62,170 nt of DNA from Methylobacterium haplocladii (lineage in GTDB: Bacteria > Pseudomonadota > Alphaproteobacteria > Rhizobiales > Beijerinckiaceae): NCBI RefSeq assembly GCF_007992175.1, contig NZ_BJZT01000034.1:1-62170 (forward strand), given 5' to 3'. Shown piece by piece: positions 18,649-28,773 of the stretch (position 1 is the stretch's first letter; every line of letters begins with the position of its first letter). The notes beneath the pieces were generated by a model. It saw nothing but the letters and a program-made list of their open reading frames with translations, was not told the origin of the DNA and did not search any database. Position numbers and translations under genes: made by a program.

Positions 18649-19065
18649 ATGGTTGTGATGACTGTCGTCTTGCGTTCCTTGAGCGACTTCAAACGGTTTC
18701 TACGGAAGCCGGGCGCCACGATTCAGATCGTGCACAACACCCTCATCGAGCGGCAACCGCCGCAATTCCGCGAAGCCTATCGGCGCAAGGGGCTCTACGA
18801 GCCGCGCACCGTGCGGGCCATGTCGAAGAAGGCGGCGGTGTTTGACGTGAAGGGCCACGAGGAGACGGTCTGGCTCTACTGGGACAAGGGCACCCGCAAG
18901 TGGCGCTTCCACGGTGACACCGTCGCCGTGCCGATCAACGCTGCGATGGGCGCGCCGGACGAGGTGGTCTACCGCTGCAGCCTGGCGGATGAGCCGCCCA
19001 GCTCCCGCCCGCCGCCTCCGTTGATGAACGACGACGACGAGCGCGACGCGGACCGGGACGATTGA
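18649..19065 (+). CDS. Conserved-looking hypothetical protein, acidic tail
   Basis: I do not recognise this 138-aa protein. The first 110 residues are mixed alpha/beta with many basic and aromatic residues (FKRFLRKPGATIQIVHNTLIERQPPQF). The end is a Pro-rich linker followed by a strongly acidic tail (NDDDERDADRDD). It has neither signal peptide nor membrane helix. ATG 18658 is an alternative start. The 260 bases upstream hold no gene but include a GAGTC-ATC-GACTC palindrome near 18574, two overlapping GANTC (CcrM-type) sites. Confidence 0.65.
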   Translation: MVVMTVVLRSLSDFKRFLRKPGATIQIVHNTLIERQPPQFREAYRRKGLYEPRTVRAMSKKAAVFDVKGHEETVWLYWDKGTRKWRFHGDTVAVPINAAMGAPDEVVYRCSLADEPPSSRPPPPLMNDDDERDADRDD

Positions 19066-19198
19066 AGCGGTTCGAGCGTTACGGATCTGCCATCACCCAC
19101 GCCCGTCATGCCGAGGTGCTCGCGTGAGCGAGCCTCGAAGCATGAGGATCGTGGTGATTGCCACGTGACGTTGCGACTTGGACCGGTGATCGTCCCGA

Positions 19199-21085
19199 TC
19201 AGGCCGATTTGCCGAGCGCCGCCTTGGTCTTCTCGTCCTTCGCGGCGTCCGCCGCTTTCACGTCCACGGTCTTGCCGATCGTGCGGCGGGCACGGAAGAC
19301 CGGACGGGTCTCCGCCTCTTTGCGCTTGAGCATGGTGCGGAATTCATCGCGGCGCTCGTGGATCGAGGCGATGACGAGGCCCATCGGCACGCCGACATCC
19401 ACGAGCACCGCCTCCGACAGCTGCAGCGAGGCCTCTATCGTCTCCGGCACGGCGTCGTCGACGCCCATCTCGTAGAGTTCGGTCGCGTGGCGGGCGTCGC
19501 GGGCGCGGGCGACGATGGTGAGATCGGCCCGCTCGGCACGGGCTGCCTGCACCACGGCCTCCACGCGGCTCGGCGTGTCGAGCGTTACGACGAGGGCGCG
19601 CGCCGTGGCGATGTCGCAGCGGCGCAGCAGCTCGGTGTTCGAGGAGTCTCCGAAATAGACCGGGTTGCCGAGGCGGCGTTGTTCGCCGACCCGGACAGGA
19701 TCGGAATCGAGGGCGATGAACGGGATCTTGTGGCGCTTCAGCATCTCGCCGACGAGGCGGCCGACGCGGCCGTAGCCCGCGATGATGACGCGATCCTGCT
19801 GCGCGTCCGGCGGCGGCTCGGCCCGAGCCCGACCGAGATTGGTCCCGGTCGTGCGCCGGCCGATCCGCCGGGCCAGGAGCGCCAAAGGCGGGATCGCTAC
19901 CATGGTCACGGTGGTGACGACGAGGGCGGTCTGGCCGAGGCCATCCGGCACGAGGCCGCCGGCAATGGCGCCGCCGAGCAGCACGAAGGCGAACTCGCCG
20001 CCGGGGCCGAGCAGCAAGGCCGCCTCGAAGGCTACCGCCTTCGGCAGCCGCATGATGCGAGCGGCGATCAGGATCACCGCGCCCTTCACCACGAGCAGCG
20101 CGATGGCGAGGCCGAGAATCAGCACCGGCGCCGCGACGAGCTGAGCCGGATCGAGGCTCATGCCCACCGAGACGAAGAACACACCGAGAAGCAGGCCCTT
20201 GAACGGATCGATCGTCGCCTCGATCGCGCGGCGATACTCGGTCTCGGCGAGCAGCAGGCCGGCGACGAATGCGCCGAGCGTCATCGACAGGCCACTCGCC
20301 GCCGCCGTCAGCGATGTCGCGGCGATGACGAGGAGGCAGGCCGCCATGAACAGCTCGGGGGACTTGGTCCGCGCTACGAGCTGGAACAGCGGGCGCAACG
20401 CCAGCCGGCCGGCGATGACGATGACGACGATCGCCACCGCCGCCTGACCCAACGCCAGGGCGAGCGCGCTGCCGACATTGCCGCCGTCGTTGCGGCCGAG
20501 CACCGCGATGGCGAACAGGACCGGGGCGACGGCCAGATCCTGAAACAGCAGCACCGCGAAGCTGGTGCGGCCGGACGGCGTGTTGAGGCGCTTCTGCTCG
20601 GCGAGCACCGGAAGCACCACGGCGGTGGACGAGAGCGCAAGCCCGATCCCGACGACGATGGAGGCAGCCGCCGGCTGGCCCGTGACGGCGAGGAGGCCGC
20701 CGATCGCGGTGGCCGAGGCGATCACCTGGATCGAACCGAGACCGAAGACGAGCCGGCGCAGGACGCGCAGGCGCTCCCAAGACAGCTCGACGCCGATCAT
20801 GAACATCAAGAAGATCACGCCGAACTCGGCGAGATGCGAGATCTCGGCGCGGTTGCCGATGGTGACCGGCCCGAGCCAGGGATACGCTTCGGCGAGCCGC
20901 CCCAGGCCGAAGGGGCCGAGCAGCGCACCCGCGCCGATGAAGCCGAGCACCGGGCTGATCCGCAGGCGATGAAACAGCGGCACCACCACACCCGCCGTCA
21001 CCAGGAAGATGATCGCTTCCTTGTAGGCGCCGAGATGCTCGGCCGTTGCGGCGACCTGTGCACCGCCTGCGATCGGATCGGTCAT
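19199..21085 (-). CDS. Monovalent cation:proton antiporter-2 (KefB/KefC-like) with RCK domain
   Basis: The 628-aa protein has about 12 hydrophobic helices (residues about 15-390) of the CPA2 exchanger fold, with the N-terminal signature VVVPLFHRLRISPVLGFIGAGALLGPFGLG. A TrkA-N/RCK domain follows with the Rossmann motif IIAGYGRVGR, then a charged tail. It likely exchanges K+ or Na+ for H+ and is gated by a nucleotide or thiol ligand, as in KefB/C. No ancillary KefF/KefG gene is adjacent. The frame is open well upstream, but 21085 (MTDPIAGG) places the first helix at the usual distance. Confidence 0.9.
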   Translation of the reverse strand: MTDPIAGGAQVAATAEHLGAYKEAIIFLVTAGVVVPLFHRLRISPVLGFIGAGALLGPFGLGRLAEAYPWLGPVTIGNRAEISHLAEFGVIFLMFMIGVELSWERLRVLRRLVFGLGSIQVIASATAIGGLLAVTGQPAAASIVVGIGLALSSTAVVLPVLAEQKRLNTPSGRTSFAVLLFQDLAVAPVLFAIAVLGRNDGGNVGSALALALGQAAVAIVVIVIAGRLALRPLFQLVARTKSPELFMAACLLVIAATSLTAAASGLSMTLGAFVAGLLLAETEYRRAIEATIDPFKGLLLGVFFVSVGMSLDPAQLVAAPVLILGLAIALLVVKGAVILIAARIMRLPKAVAFEAALLLGPGGEFAFVLLGGAIAGGLVPDGLGQTALVVTTVTMVAIPPLALLARRIGRRTTGTNLGRARAEPPPDAQQDRVIIAGYGRVGRLVGEMLKRHKIPFIALDSDPVRVGEQRRLGNPVYFGDSSNTELLRRCDIATARALVVTLDTPSRVEAVVQAARAERADLTIVARARDARHATELYEMGVDDAVPETIEASLQLSEAVLVDVGVPMGLVIASIHERRDEFRTMLKRKEAETRPVFRARRTIGKTVDVKAADAAKDEKTKAALGKSA

Positions 21086-21388
21086 CGGCGCGCTTGCCCA
21101 GCCTTCTCTGCGAGGGTCGACCGTCCGCAAGCAGGACGGCCACCCCAGCATCATGGAGGTGCAAGCCTCGACGGGGCAACCGGAATTCGGCCGCGGACGG
21201 ATTTTTCGCCGATATGGCCGGGACCAAGCTCGGCCGGTGTGCCGCAGCACACATCGAGCCTGCCTCGCCTGTCGAACGGCGGCACACGCGCCGGTAGCGG
21301 CCTGATGCATGAAAGCCACCATCCACCGGTTCGTTCGCGCATGGCGCACACGGCACAACTTCGGCACAATGCCCGCATAACCAGCGTG

Positions 21389-21403
21389 TTAACGAACCCT
21401 TAA
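21389..21403 (+). promoter_or_regulatory. Candidate CtrA-binding site
   Basis: TTAA-N7-TTAA (TTAACGAACCCTTAA) matches the full CtrA consensus spacing. It lies 80 bases upstream of the membrane-protein operon at 21483 and on the far side of the antiporter start. A short inverted repeat (AACTCCCG/CGGGAGTT) follows at about 21427-21447. Confidence 0.45.
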
Positions 21404-21482
21404 GGTCGCGCTTGGTGCACCTCACAAAACTCCCGATCGCCGGGAGTTCTCCTTCTGGCCGTGACGGCCCAGCGGGAGTTTC

Positions 21483-22757
21483 GTGAGAAACACCCAGGCG
21501 CCCTTTCGAGCCCGAGTTGACCGCATGCTCACCCTCCGCAAGCAGCCTCCGAACCGGGACGTCCTACGCGAACGGCGCGAATGGGCCCTGGATTCGCAGC
21601 GCTGGAAGCAGGCGCGCGACGTGGAGCGCGGCTACAAGATCAAGTGGGGCTATGTCGGGATCGCGTATCTCGTCGAGTTCATGGTCATCGGCGCCTCGCT
21701 CGCCGGCGCGTGGCTGTTCGCGGATTATTACAGCGATGGTGACAACCGCGCCTTCCACTTCATGCTGCTGGCCCCGCTGGTCTACGCCGCGGTAGAGCTC
21801 TGCCGTGTGCCGCTGGGCATCCTGGCCCGCACGCAGCGCTCCTGGTTCATCAAGGGGCTCGCGATCCTCGGCATCGTCTTCGCCGCCGGCGTGACCACCA
21901 AGTCCGTGTCGCAGCTCGGCGAGATGATGTTCCACCCCCGCCTGATGGATGCGGCCAAGGCGAAGACCGCCATGAAGGACGCACAGAACGACCGCGCCTC
22001 CATCGACACCCGCATCGCCGCCGCCGATGCCCGCGTGGCGCAGTACACGAACGAACTGGAGCAGATCGAGCGGCGTGGAGCCGAGAACTCCTCACAGCTC
22101 GCCGGCCTGCCGGCCCAGCGCTGCGAACGCATCTCCGGCACCAACAGCAGGGGCAAGGCCTATTCGAACCTGAAGTGCGTCGCCGATCCCCGCGTCGCCA
22201 CGCTGAACGCCGCCGTCTCCAAGGCCGGCGCCGACCGCGGCGCCGTGATCAAGGATCTGGAAGCGGCCCGTCAGGCGCGCGCCGGAATCGACCGGGCCGC
22301 CGCCGACCGCAAGGTCGCCGACACCGAGCAGGCCTATCGCAACGCGGTCAACCGCTCGCAGCTGCACAGCTTCACCGCGATGGTCTACGGCGTCGACCCG
22401 ATCGAGGTGACCGACGCGCAGGTGCACGCCTTCCTGCGCATCTTCGTATTCGTGCCGGCGCTCTGTGCCGCCTTCGCCTCGACCATCCTGGCGCTCTCGG
22501 CGGTCTCGGTGCGCCGGACCTTCATGGACGAAGACGATCTCGGCGCCGACGTCTCGGCGGAGGCGACGCCCTACCTGCTGGCCTCGATCACCGAAGCCCT
22601 GCGGGAGGAGCAGCAGCTCAGCAATCCGCGGCCGATGGTGCCGCCGACGGTCGCGGCGTCGGGCTCCATCATCCCGATCGACCGGCAGGCCGCGAGCCGC
22701 CAGCCGCCCCTCGTCCAGTCGAACCTGCCGGCCTCCAGCACGGGAGCCACCGCATGA
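21483..22757 (+). CDS. Multi-pass membrane protein with periplasmic or cytoplasmic coiled coil, unknown function
   Basis: The 424-aa protein has three hydrophobic helices near residues 55-80, 90-118 and 122-145, a charged coiled-coil stretch (about 155-295, KTAMKDAQNDRASIDTRIAA) and a fourth helix near 320-345. The C-terminal tail is Pro/Ser-rich. I do not recognise the family. The start is GTG 21483, preceded by GGGAG; ATG 21525 is an alternative. Its stop overlaps the next gene (ATGA), so the two form an operon. Confidence 0.7.
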   Translation: MRNTQAPFRARVDRMLTLRKQPPNRDVLRERREWALDSQRWKQARDVERGYKIKWGYVGIAYLVEFMVIGASLAGAWLFADYYSDGDNRAFHFMLLAPLVYAAVELCRVPLGILARTQRSWFIKGLAILGIVFAAGVTTKSVSQLGEMMFHPRLMDAAKAKTAMKDAQNDRASIDTRIAAADARVAQYTNELEQIERRGAENSSQLAGLPAQRCERISGTNSRGKAYSNLKCVADPRVATLNAAVSKAGADRGAVIKDLEAARQARAGIDRAAADRKVADTEQAYRNAVNRSQLHSFTAMVYGVDPIEVTDAQVHAFLRIFVFVPALCAAFASTILALSAVSVRRTFMDEDDLGADVSAEATPYLLASITEALREEQQLSNPRPMVPPTVAASGSIIPIDRQAASRQPPLVQSNLPASSTGATA

Positions 22758-23407
22758 GCATCCATACGTCGGGTACCCAGGAAAACCTCGTCCTCGCCCA
22801 GAACGTCAACGGCCGGCTGCGGGCGGAATCCCGAATCATCTTCGCCCGCGCCTTCATGCAGCGGGCGATCGGGGCGGGGATCTTCGTGGCGCTGGCCGGC
22901 GTGGGCATCGGCGCGGCGTCGTACGGCTGGGCCTACATGAACCAGTTCGACTCGGCGGCGGAGCGGATCGCAGCGGCGATGCAGACGGCGCTCTCCGACG
23001 TGACGCTCAAGACCAAGGGCGAGGTCACGCTCACCGACAACACCCTGAAGCTCGAAGGCCTCCCCGCGCAGCGCGAGCCCGCGGTGCCGACGCCGACCAA
23101 GGCCCAGCTCGGCGCGGATTCGTCTCCAAGCTCGAAGGCGCCGGTGAACACCACCTTCACGGTGTTCAAGCAGGTGCCCTACATGGACGGCCAGATCGTG
23201 ACCGGCTGGAACTTCAAGCCGGCCGAGGAGAAGCCCTACCAGCAGTATTGCTACTTCTCGCGCCGCACGAACGAGGCGAAGGGGCAGGTCGAGATCAAGA
23301 TCGACGTCGCCATGGACGGCAAGATCCTGCCGCAGCCGCAGAAATCGGACGTGAACCTCGCGATCCTGGGCACGAACTGCGTGTGGCACGACGGGAAGTC
23401 GCTTTAG
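22754..23407 (+). CDS. Single-pass membrane protein, operon partner, unknown function
   Basis: This 217-aa protein has one membrane helix (about residues 38-62, AIGAGIFVALAGVGIGAASYG) after a 35-residue cytoplasmic head. The outer part contains two Cys in YCYF and TNCVWHD that might pair. It overlaps the upstream membrane-protein gene by four bases and is followed after 70 bases by moxR. The arrangement suggests the two membrane proteins make a complex; the function is unknown. Confidence 0.7.
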   Translation: MSIHTSGTQENLVLAQNVNGRLRAESRIIFARAFMQRAIGAGIFVALAGVGIGAASYGWAYMNQFDSAAERIAAAMQTALSDVTLKTKGEVTLTDNTLKLEGLPAQREPAVPTPTKAQLGADSSPSSKAPVNTTFTVFKQVPYMDGQIVTGWNFKPAEEKPYQQYCYFSRRTNEAKGQVEIKIDVAMDGKILPQPQKSDVNLAILGTNCVWHDGKSL

Positions 23408-23477
23408 CGTCTGATCCTTGCGGGGGAGGGGCCGGCCGCGTAGTCCCCCGGCAAGCCCCTGCAACGCGAAGGCCCCG

Positions 23478-24320
<843 letters not shown>

Positions 24321-24376
24321 GGCCGGAAGCCGCACGAACTCAGCGGGACCCCCGGCGGACGGCGCGCTTTGCTGTT

Positions 24377-24727
24377 TCAGCCGACGCCACGGGCACGCAC
24401 GAAGGATAGGCAGGCTTCACGCTCGGCCAGTTCGAAGACACGGTCGAACAGCGCCTGCATCTCGGCCGCCTGCCATTCGCGGTCCGGGTTCTTCGTGGCC
24501 GGGGCGGGAAGCGTGCGGGAACGGTACTCCTCCGCAGCTCCAGGCTCTCGTTCTGCCATGTCGTCGCCGACGCGGGCTGTCGGCTCCGACCACGAACCAG
24601 GCGCCGCATTGGCCAGAAACGCTTCGGCGGGGATGCCGAGTGCGTCGGCGATGCGCTGTACGATCCGGAGGGCCCTGTCGTTCTCCGATCGGCCGGGCCG
24701 GTGATCCTCCGAGGTCAAGCGTCCCAC
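24377..24727 (-). pseudogene. Possible remnant of an XRE-type regulator
   Basis: The frame encodes RALRIVQRIADALGIPAEAFL, close to the last helices of Cro/CI (XRE) DNA-binding domains, followed by about 75 residues without a known fold. The recognition helix and the first part of the domain are not readable in this frame. A GTG at 24727 could start a 116-aa product. It may be a diverged small regulator or a decayed one; together with the fragment just upstream it looks like regulatory debris. Confidence 0.35.
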
Positions 24728-24761
24728 CCGCAGCGTGCAATCGAGGAGCGGTGCATGACGC

Positions 24762-24986
24762 TCACCAGGAGATCCGGCGCGATCGAGCCGGCGATCCGCG
24801 CAGGCGGGCATCCGTGTATTCTGCCGTATCGGCCACCATCGGATGAGCACCTGCCAGTGCGGAATGTACGTGCAAGATAAGGGCGGACAGCTCGCGCGCC
24901 GTTATCGCGTTGTGCAAGACATAGGCGCGGGTGATCGCCACGGTGAGCGCGATCCGATTTTGTGGGCGGCGGCTTGGTCTCGGCAT
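24762..24986 (-). pseudogene. MucR/Ros-like regulator fragment
   Basis: The segment ALTVAITRAYVLHNAITARELSALILHVHSAL matches the N-terminal signature of MucR/Ros regulators (helical dimerisation part with VxAYVxxNxxxxxELPxLI). The zinc-finger DNA-binding part does not follow in frame. A neighbouring frame shows APDLLVSVMHRSS, which could be its decayed continuation. No ribosome site is apparent. It is probably a non-functional remnant. Confidence 0.4.
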
Positions 24987-25130
24987 GGTAAGGCTGCACA
25001 TGTTGCTGCCGCAGCGGCGCGGCATCCGACGTCGCCTAAAGTATAGCTCCGAGCCCGCTTCCTGCTTGACTGGACACGCGCGATCGCTTGACTGCGAGCG
25101 CGAAGTCAAGAATCGGATCTGTGAAGAGCG

Positions 25131-26090
25131 ATGAGAACACTGTTCTCAACCGAGAATATTCACGCGAAAAACAAGTTTCGCCGCTGGAGCGAGGTGGTCT
25201 TCGACCGGATCGTACCCGTCGAGCAATCGGCGTTGGGGGAAATTCCCTTCGACGGGAAGATCGAAACCGCCGATGTCGGCTCCCTGCTGATCTCGCGCGT
25301 ATCGCAGAGCGCGCTGCGGACCGAGGCGACACCGGCGACCATCCGCCGGCACCACAAGCACGACACACTGACCGTGACGATCAAGCTCGCCGGTGTCTCG
25401 ACCACGGCGCAGGACGGCCGGGACTCCGTGCAGCGCCGGGGCGATATCGTCGTGATCGATCGCCGGCCGACCGTGCTCTCGTCCAGCGCCGGCAGCCGGT
25501 CCTACCTCCTGGAGGTGCCGCGCGCCCGCCTCGAAAGCGCGCTGGGCTGCGCGCGCTCCTATGCGGCGCTGACGATCGGATCGGAGCTCGCCAGCGCGTC
25601 TCTGGTCAGGACCTTCTTCGAGGAACTGGTCCGCGTCCAGGACCGCCTCGCTCCCGACAGCGCCGATCGCATGGCTTCGGTCGGCATCGACCTCCTGGTG
25701 GCCAGCATCGCGGACCGCCTGGCCCGCGACGTGCCGAAACCCCTGTACGGCACCGTCGTCGTGCAGCGGGCCAAGGCTCACATCCAGGCGCATCTCGGCG
25801 ATCCGATGCTCGATCCCGGTGCGCTGGCCGCTGCCCTCGGCGTGTCGCTGCGTCGTCTGCAGGCGCTGTTCCAGGAGCGCGGCCAGTGCGTGTCCGACTG
25901 GATCTGGCGGTGCCGGCTCGAACGTGCCGCCCTGTGGCTCGCGGAACCCGGCCGCAGCCACATGTCGATCGGCGAACTCGCCTATGGCTGCGGCTTCGTC
26001 AGCCAGGCGCATTTCGCGCGCCGGTTCAGGGATCGCTATGGGATGACGCCGAGCGACCACAGGCGCCGCGCCTTCGGCAGCCCGCCATAG
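25131..26090 (+). CDS. AraC-family transcriptional regulator
   Basis: The 319-aa protein has an AraC-binding-like N-terminal domain (about 1-190) similar to that of catabolic activators such as FeaR/XylS relatives. The C-terminal double helix-turn-helix (about 215-315) includes LAAALGVSLRRLQALFQERG and the signature SIGELAYGCGFVSQAHFARRFRDRYGMTPSDHRR. The inducer is unknown. No obvious target operon is on the same strand; the next genes lie on the other strand. Confidence 0.85.
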   Translation: MRTLFSTENIHAKNKFRRWSEVVFDRIVPVEQSALGEIPFDGKIETADVGSLLISRVSQSALRTEATPATIRRHHKHDTLTVTIKLAGVSTTAQDGRDSVQRRGDIVVIDRRPTVLSSSAGSRSYLLEVPRARLESALGCARSYAALTIGSELASASLVRTFFEELVRVQDRLAPDSADRMASVGIDLLVASIADRLARDVPKPLYGTVVVQRAKAHIQAHLGDPMLDPGALAAALGVSLRRLQALFQERGQCVSDWIWRCRLERAALWLAEPGRSHMSIGELAYGCGFVSQAHFARRFRDRYGMTPSDHRRRAFGSPP

Positions 26091-26110
26091 CCTCCGCGCG
26101 CTAACCCCGT

Positions 26111-26440
26111 CCTGCCGGCACAGATCTCCGCCACCTGCCCCAGCAGATCGAGCGCTTCCGCCTTCGAGCGCCGGAAAGCGTTGTGCCCGATCGTCGATCC
26201 GGACCCACCGCCGGTCTGGATCGCACGGCTGTCGTCGAGGAAGGGCGCATCCTCGGCCGCCCCGCCACCGGAAACGATCGAGATGCGGCGCCCGTCGAAG
26301 GCGCATTGCAGCACGTGCTTCGGCCGCGCGCTGCCGCTCGGCACGCCGGCCTTCTCGTAGACCTTTCGCGCAGCGCCCCGCTCGATGTGATCGGTGGGCA
26401 GCTTCATCTCGATGGTGCGCGCACCGAACTCGGCCGCGAG
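26111..26440 (-). pseudogene. 3' remnant of class I fructose-bisphosphate aldolase (FbaB type)
   Basis: About 110 residues match the C-terminal third of FbaB-type aldolases: EMKLPTDH, RKVYEKA, HVLQCAFDGRRISIVSGGGA, then TGGGSGSTIGHNAFRRSKAEALDLL. The remaining two thirds, including the Schiff-base Lys region, are absent: upstream sequence belongs to the acetyltransferase gene. An in-frame ATG at 26482 could express a 148-aa product, but it would lack the active site. It looks like a truncated gene left by a rearrangement. Confidence 0.6.
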
Positions 26441-26474
26441 GGGCGAACCCGCGCGCGGGAACCAAGCTCCGGCG

Positions 26475-27155
26475 TCACCCATGCGAGGCAACCCAGTTCG
26501 AACCGGTGCGCGCCACGGCCTCCAGCGCATCCACGTCGCCACCGCTGATCGCGGGCAGCGCATGGGTGATGCGTTCGGGCTCCCAGTCCCACCAAGCGAT
26601 CGCCTGCATCCGCGCGGCCTCAGTCTCGCTCAAACGCCGACGGACGATCCGGGCCGGGTTGCCGGCGACGATCGCATAGGGCGGCACGTCCTGGGCCACG
26701 ACGGCGAGCGTACCGATCACGGCGCCGTCGCCGATGGTCACGCCCGGCATCACCGTGGCGCCCATGCCGAACCAGACGTCGTTGCCGACGACCGTGTCGC
26801 CGCGATTCGGAAAATCCAGCTCGCCGGGAAAGCATCCGGTCCAGCCGCCGCCGAAGATCGGGAACGGATAGGTCGAGGGGCCGCTCATGCGGTGGTTGCC
26901 GCCGTTCATCAGGAAGCGTGTACCGGCGGCGATGGCGCAGAAGCGCCCGATCACCAGCCGGTCGCCGAGAAATGGGAAGTGGTAGAGGATGTTGTCGAGG
27001 AAGGCGTTCGGCCCGGCCGGGTCGTCGTAATAGGTGTAGGCGCCGACCGAGACGGTATCGGGCAGGGCGAGATTCTTGACGAAGGTCACCCGGCGATGAC
27101 CGGAGAGCGGATGCAGAAGATCCGGATCGGGGCCGAAGCGCGGATCGTGCGGCAT
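26475..27155 (-). CDS. Vat/CatB-like xenobiotic O-acetyltransferase
   Basis: The 226-aa protein belongs to the left-handed beta-helix acetyltransferases. It shows the hexapeptide-rich region VGAYTYYDD, GRFCAIAAGTRFLMNGGNHRMSG with the catalytic His, and DTVVGNDVWFGMGATVMPGVTIGDGAVIGTLAVV. These are signatures of Vat/CatB proteins that acetylate streptogramins or chloramphenicol; many chromosomal members have other or unknown acceptors. It is transcribed away from the aldo/keto reductase gene. Resistance is not implied by sequence alone. Confidence 0.85.
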   Translation of the reverse strand: MPHDPRFGPDPDLLHPLSGHRRVTFVKNLALPDTVSVGAYTYYDDPAGPNAFLDNILYHFPFLGDRLVIGRFCAIAAGTRFLMNGGNHRMSGPSTYPFPIFGGGWTGCFPGELDFPNRGDTVVGNDVWFGMGATVMPGVTIGDGAVIGTLAVVAQDVPPYAIVAGNPARIVRRRLSETEAARMQAIAWWDWEPERITHALPAISGGDVDALEAVARTGSNWVASHG

Positions 27156-27262
27156 GGCGTCCTCATTCGCAGAGGTCAGGGGCGCCCCGATGTGGGAGGG
27201 CTTTCCGGCCGCTCTATGTCGTGACGCGAAACGGCACCCCGGAAACCCGGAGCACGCGCACC

Positions 27263-28243
27263 ATGAAAACCAGAAAGCTCGGCCGCACGGGCCTCGACGT
27301 CTCGGCGCTCTGCCTCGGGTGCATGACCTATGGCATCCCCGAGCGCGGCCCCCATTCCTGGACGTTGCGCGAGGCGGACAGCCGGCCGCTCCTGAAGAGG
27401 GCGCTCGATCTCGGCTTCAACTTCTTCGACACGGCCAACTATTATTCCGACGGCACCAGCGAAGAGATCGTCGGCCGGGCGCTCAAGGACCTTGCGGTGC
27501 GCGACGAGATCGTGATCGCCACCAAGGTGTTCTATCCGCTGAAGGACCGGCCCAATGCCGGCGGCCTCTCGCGCAAGGCGATCTTTTCCGCGATCGACGC
27601 CTCGCTGAAGCGCCTCGGCACCGATTGCGTCGATCTCTACCAGATCCACCGCTGGGACCCCGCCACGCCAATCGAAGTGACGCTGGAGGCGCTGCACGAC
27701 GTCGTGAAGGCGGGCAAGGCCCGGTATATCGGCGCCTCCTCGATGTTCGCCTGGCAGTTTTCGAAGGCGCTCTACACCGCCGATCTCAACGGCTGGACGC
27801 GCTTTTCGACCATGCAGGACCACTACAACCTGCTCCACCGCGAGGAGGAGCGCGAGATGCTGCCGCTCTGCGCCGACCAGGGCATCGCCGTGCTGCCCTG
27901 GAGCCCGCTCGCCCGCGGGCGGCTGACGCGGGACTGGGACGCAGGCTCCCCCCGGCAGGAGACGGACGCCGTCGGCAAGGGCCTCTACGACGCCACCGCG
28001 GAGGCCGACCGCCGCGTGGTCGAGGCCGTGGCGAAGGTGGCGGCGGAGCGCGGCGTCCCGCGCGCGCAGGTGGCGCTCGCCTGGGTCTTGTCGAAGCCGG
28101 TCGTCACCGCGCCGATCGTCGGCGCCTCGAAGCCGCAGCATCTCGACGACGCGGTGGCGGCCCTCGACCTGCGCCTCACGGACGACGAGATCGCCGCGCT
28201 CGAAGCGCCTTACGTCCCGCACGCCCCCGTCGGTTTCTCGTGA
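27263..28243 (+). CDS. Aldo/keto reductase
   Basis: The 326-aa protein is a TIM-barrel NADPH-dependent aldo/keto reductase. The tetrad region is visible: NFFDTANYYSDGTSEEIVGRAL (Asp, Tyr), IVIATKV (Lys), DLYQIHRWD (His), and the cofactor-binding end VTAPIVGASKPQHLDDAVAA. It resembles the YajO/Tas-like branch of general reductases of aldehydes. The start at 27263 gives MKTRKLGRTGL, the standard N-terminus. Its last bases overlap the SixA-like start (GTGA). Confidence 0.92.
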   Translation: MKTRKLGRTGLDVSALCLGCMTYGIPERGPHSWTLREADSRPLLKRALDLGFNFFDTANYYSDGTSEEIVGRALKDLAVRDEIVIATKVFYPLKDRPNAGGLSRKAIFSAIDASLKRLGTDCVDLYQIHRWDPATPIEVTLEALHDVVKAGKARYIGASSMFAWQFSKALYTADLNGWTRFSTMQDHYNLLHREEEREMLPLCADQGIAVLPWSPLARGRLTRDWDAGSPRQETDAVGKGLYDATAEADRRVVEAVAKVAAERGVPRAQVALAWVLSKPVVTAPIVGASKPQHLDDAVAALDLRLTDDEIAALEAPYVPHAPVGFS

Positions 28244-28773
28244 CTCCCTCCCGCCGCCTCATCCTGCTGCGCCACGCCAAATCCGCTTGGCCCGCGGGCG
28301 TTGCCGACATCGACCGCCCGCTCAATGCCCGCGGCCGCGCCGCCGCGCCGCGCATGGGGGCCTATCTCGCGGCGGAGGGGCTTCTGCCCGACCACGTGAT
28401 GGTCTCGCCGGCCCGGCGCACGGCGGAAACCTGGGACTTGGTGCGCGGCGCGCTTCCGGCGATCGAGGCCGAGACCGTGCCGATGATCTACGAAGCCTCC
28501 CCCAGCCGTATCCTCGACGCCGTACGCTCCGCGCCCGATGCCGCCCGCAACCTCCTGGTGATCGGACACAATCCGGGCTTCCAGGACCTCGCGCTGCTTC
28601 TCGCCCGCAGCGGCGACGCGACCGCGCGCCAAAGCCTCCGGGAGAAATTTCCGACGGCCGGGCTCGCGGTGATCGATCTCCCGGTCGCGGGCTGGAGCGG
28701 TGTCGGCCGGGGAGGGGGGCGGCTGGAGCGCTACGTGACGCCGCGGATGTTGGCGGAGGCCGGCGAGCGCTGA
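28240..28773 (+). CDS. SixA-like phosphohistidine phosphatase
   Basis: The 177-aa protein has the histidine-phosphatase signature LILLRHAKSAWP (RH motif), the second-site VSPARRTAETW and the distal LLVIGHNPGFQDL with its His. SixA removes phosphate from His residues such as those of phosphorelay or PTS proteins. The start is GTG 28240, overlapping the preceding aldo/keto reductase stop, so the two are coupled. The name of its substrate is not evident. Confidence 0.88.
   Translation: MTPSRRLILLRHAKSAWPAGVADIDRPLNARGRAAAPRMGAYLAAEGLLPDHVMVSPARRTAETWDLVRGALPAIEAETVPMIYEASPSRILDAVRSAPDAARNLLVIGHNPGFQDLALLLARSGDATARQSLREKFPTAGLAVIDLPVAGWSGVGRGGGRLERYVTPRMLAEAGER

Noticed and set aside
26475..27155. 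Acetyltransferase as an acquired antibiotic-resistance gene
   Set aside because: Chromosomal Vat/CatB-like proteins are common in soil and plant bacteria, and nothing nearby suggests a resistance cassette.
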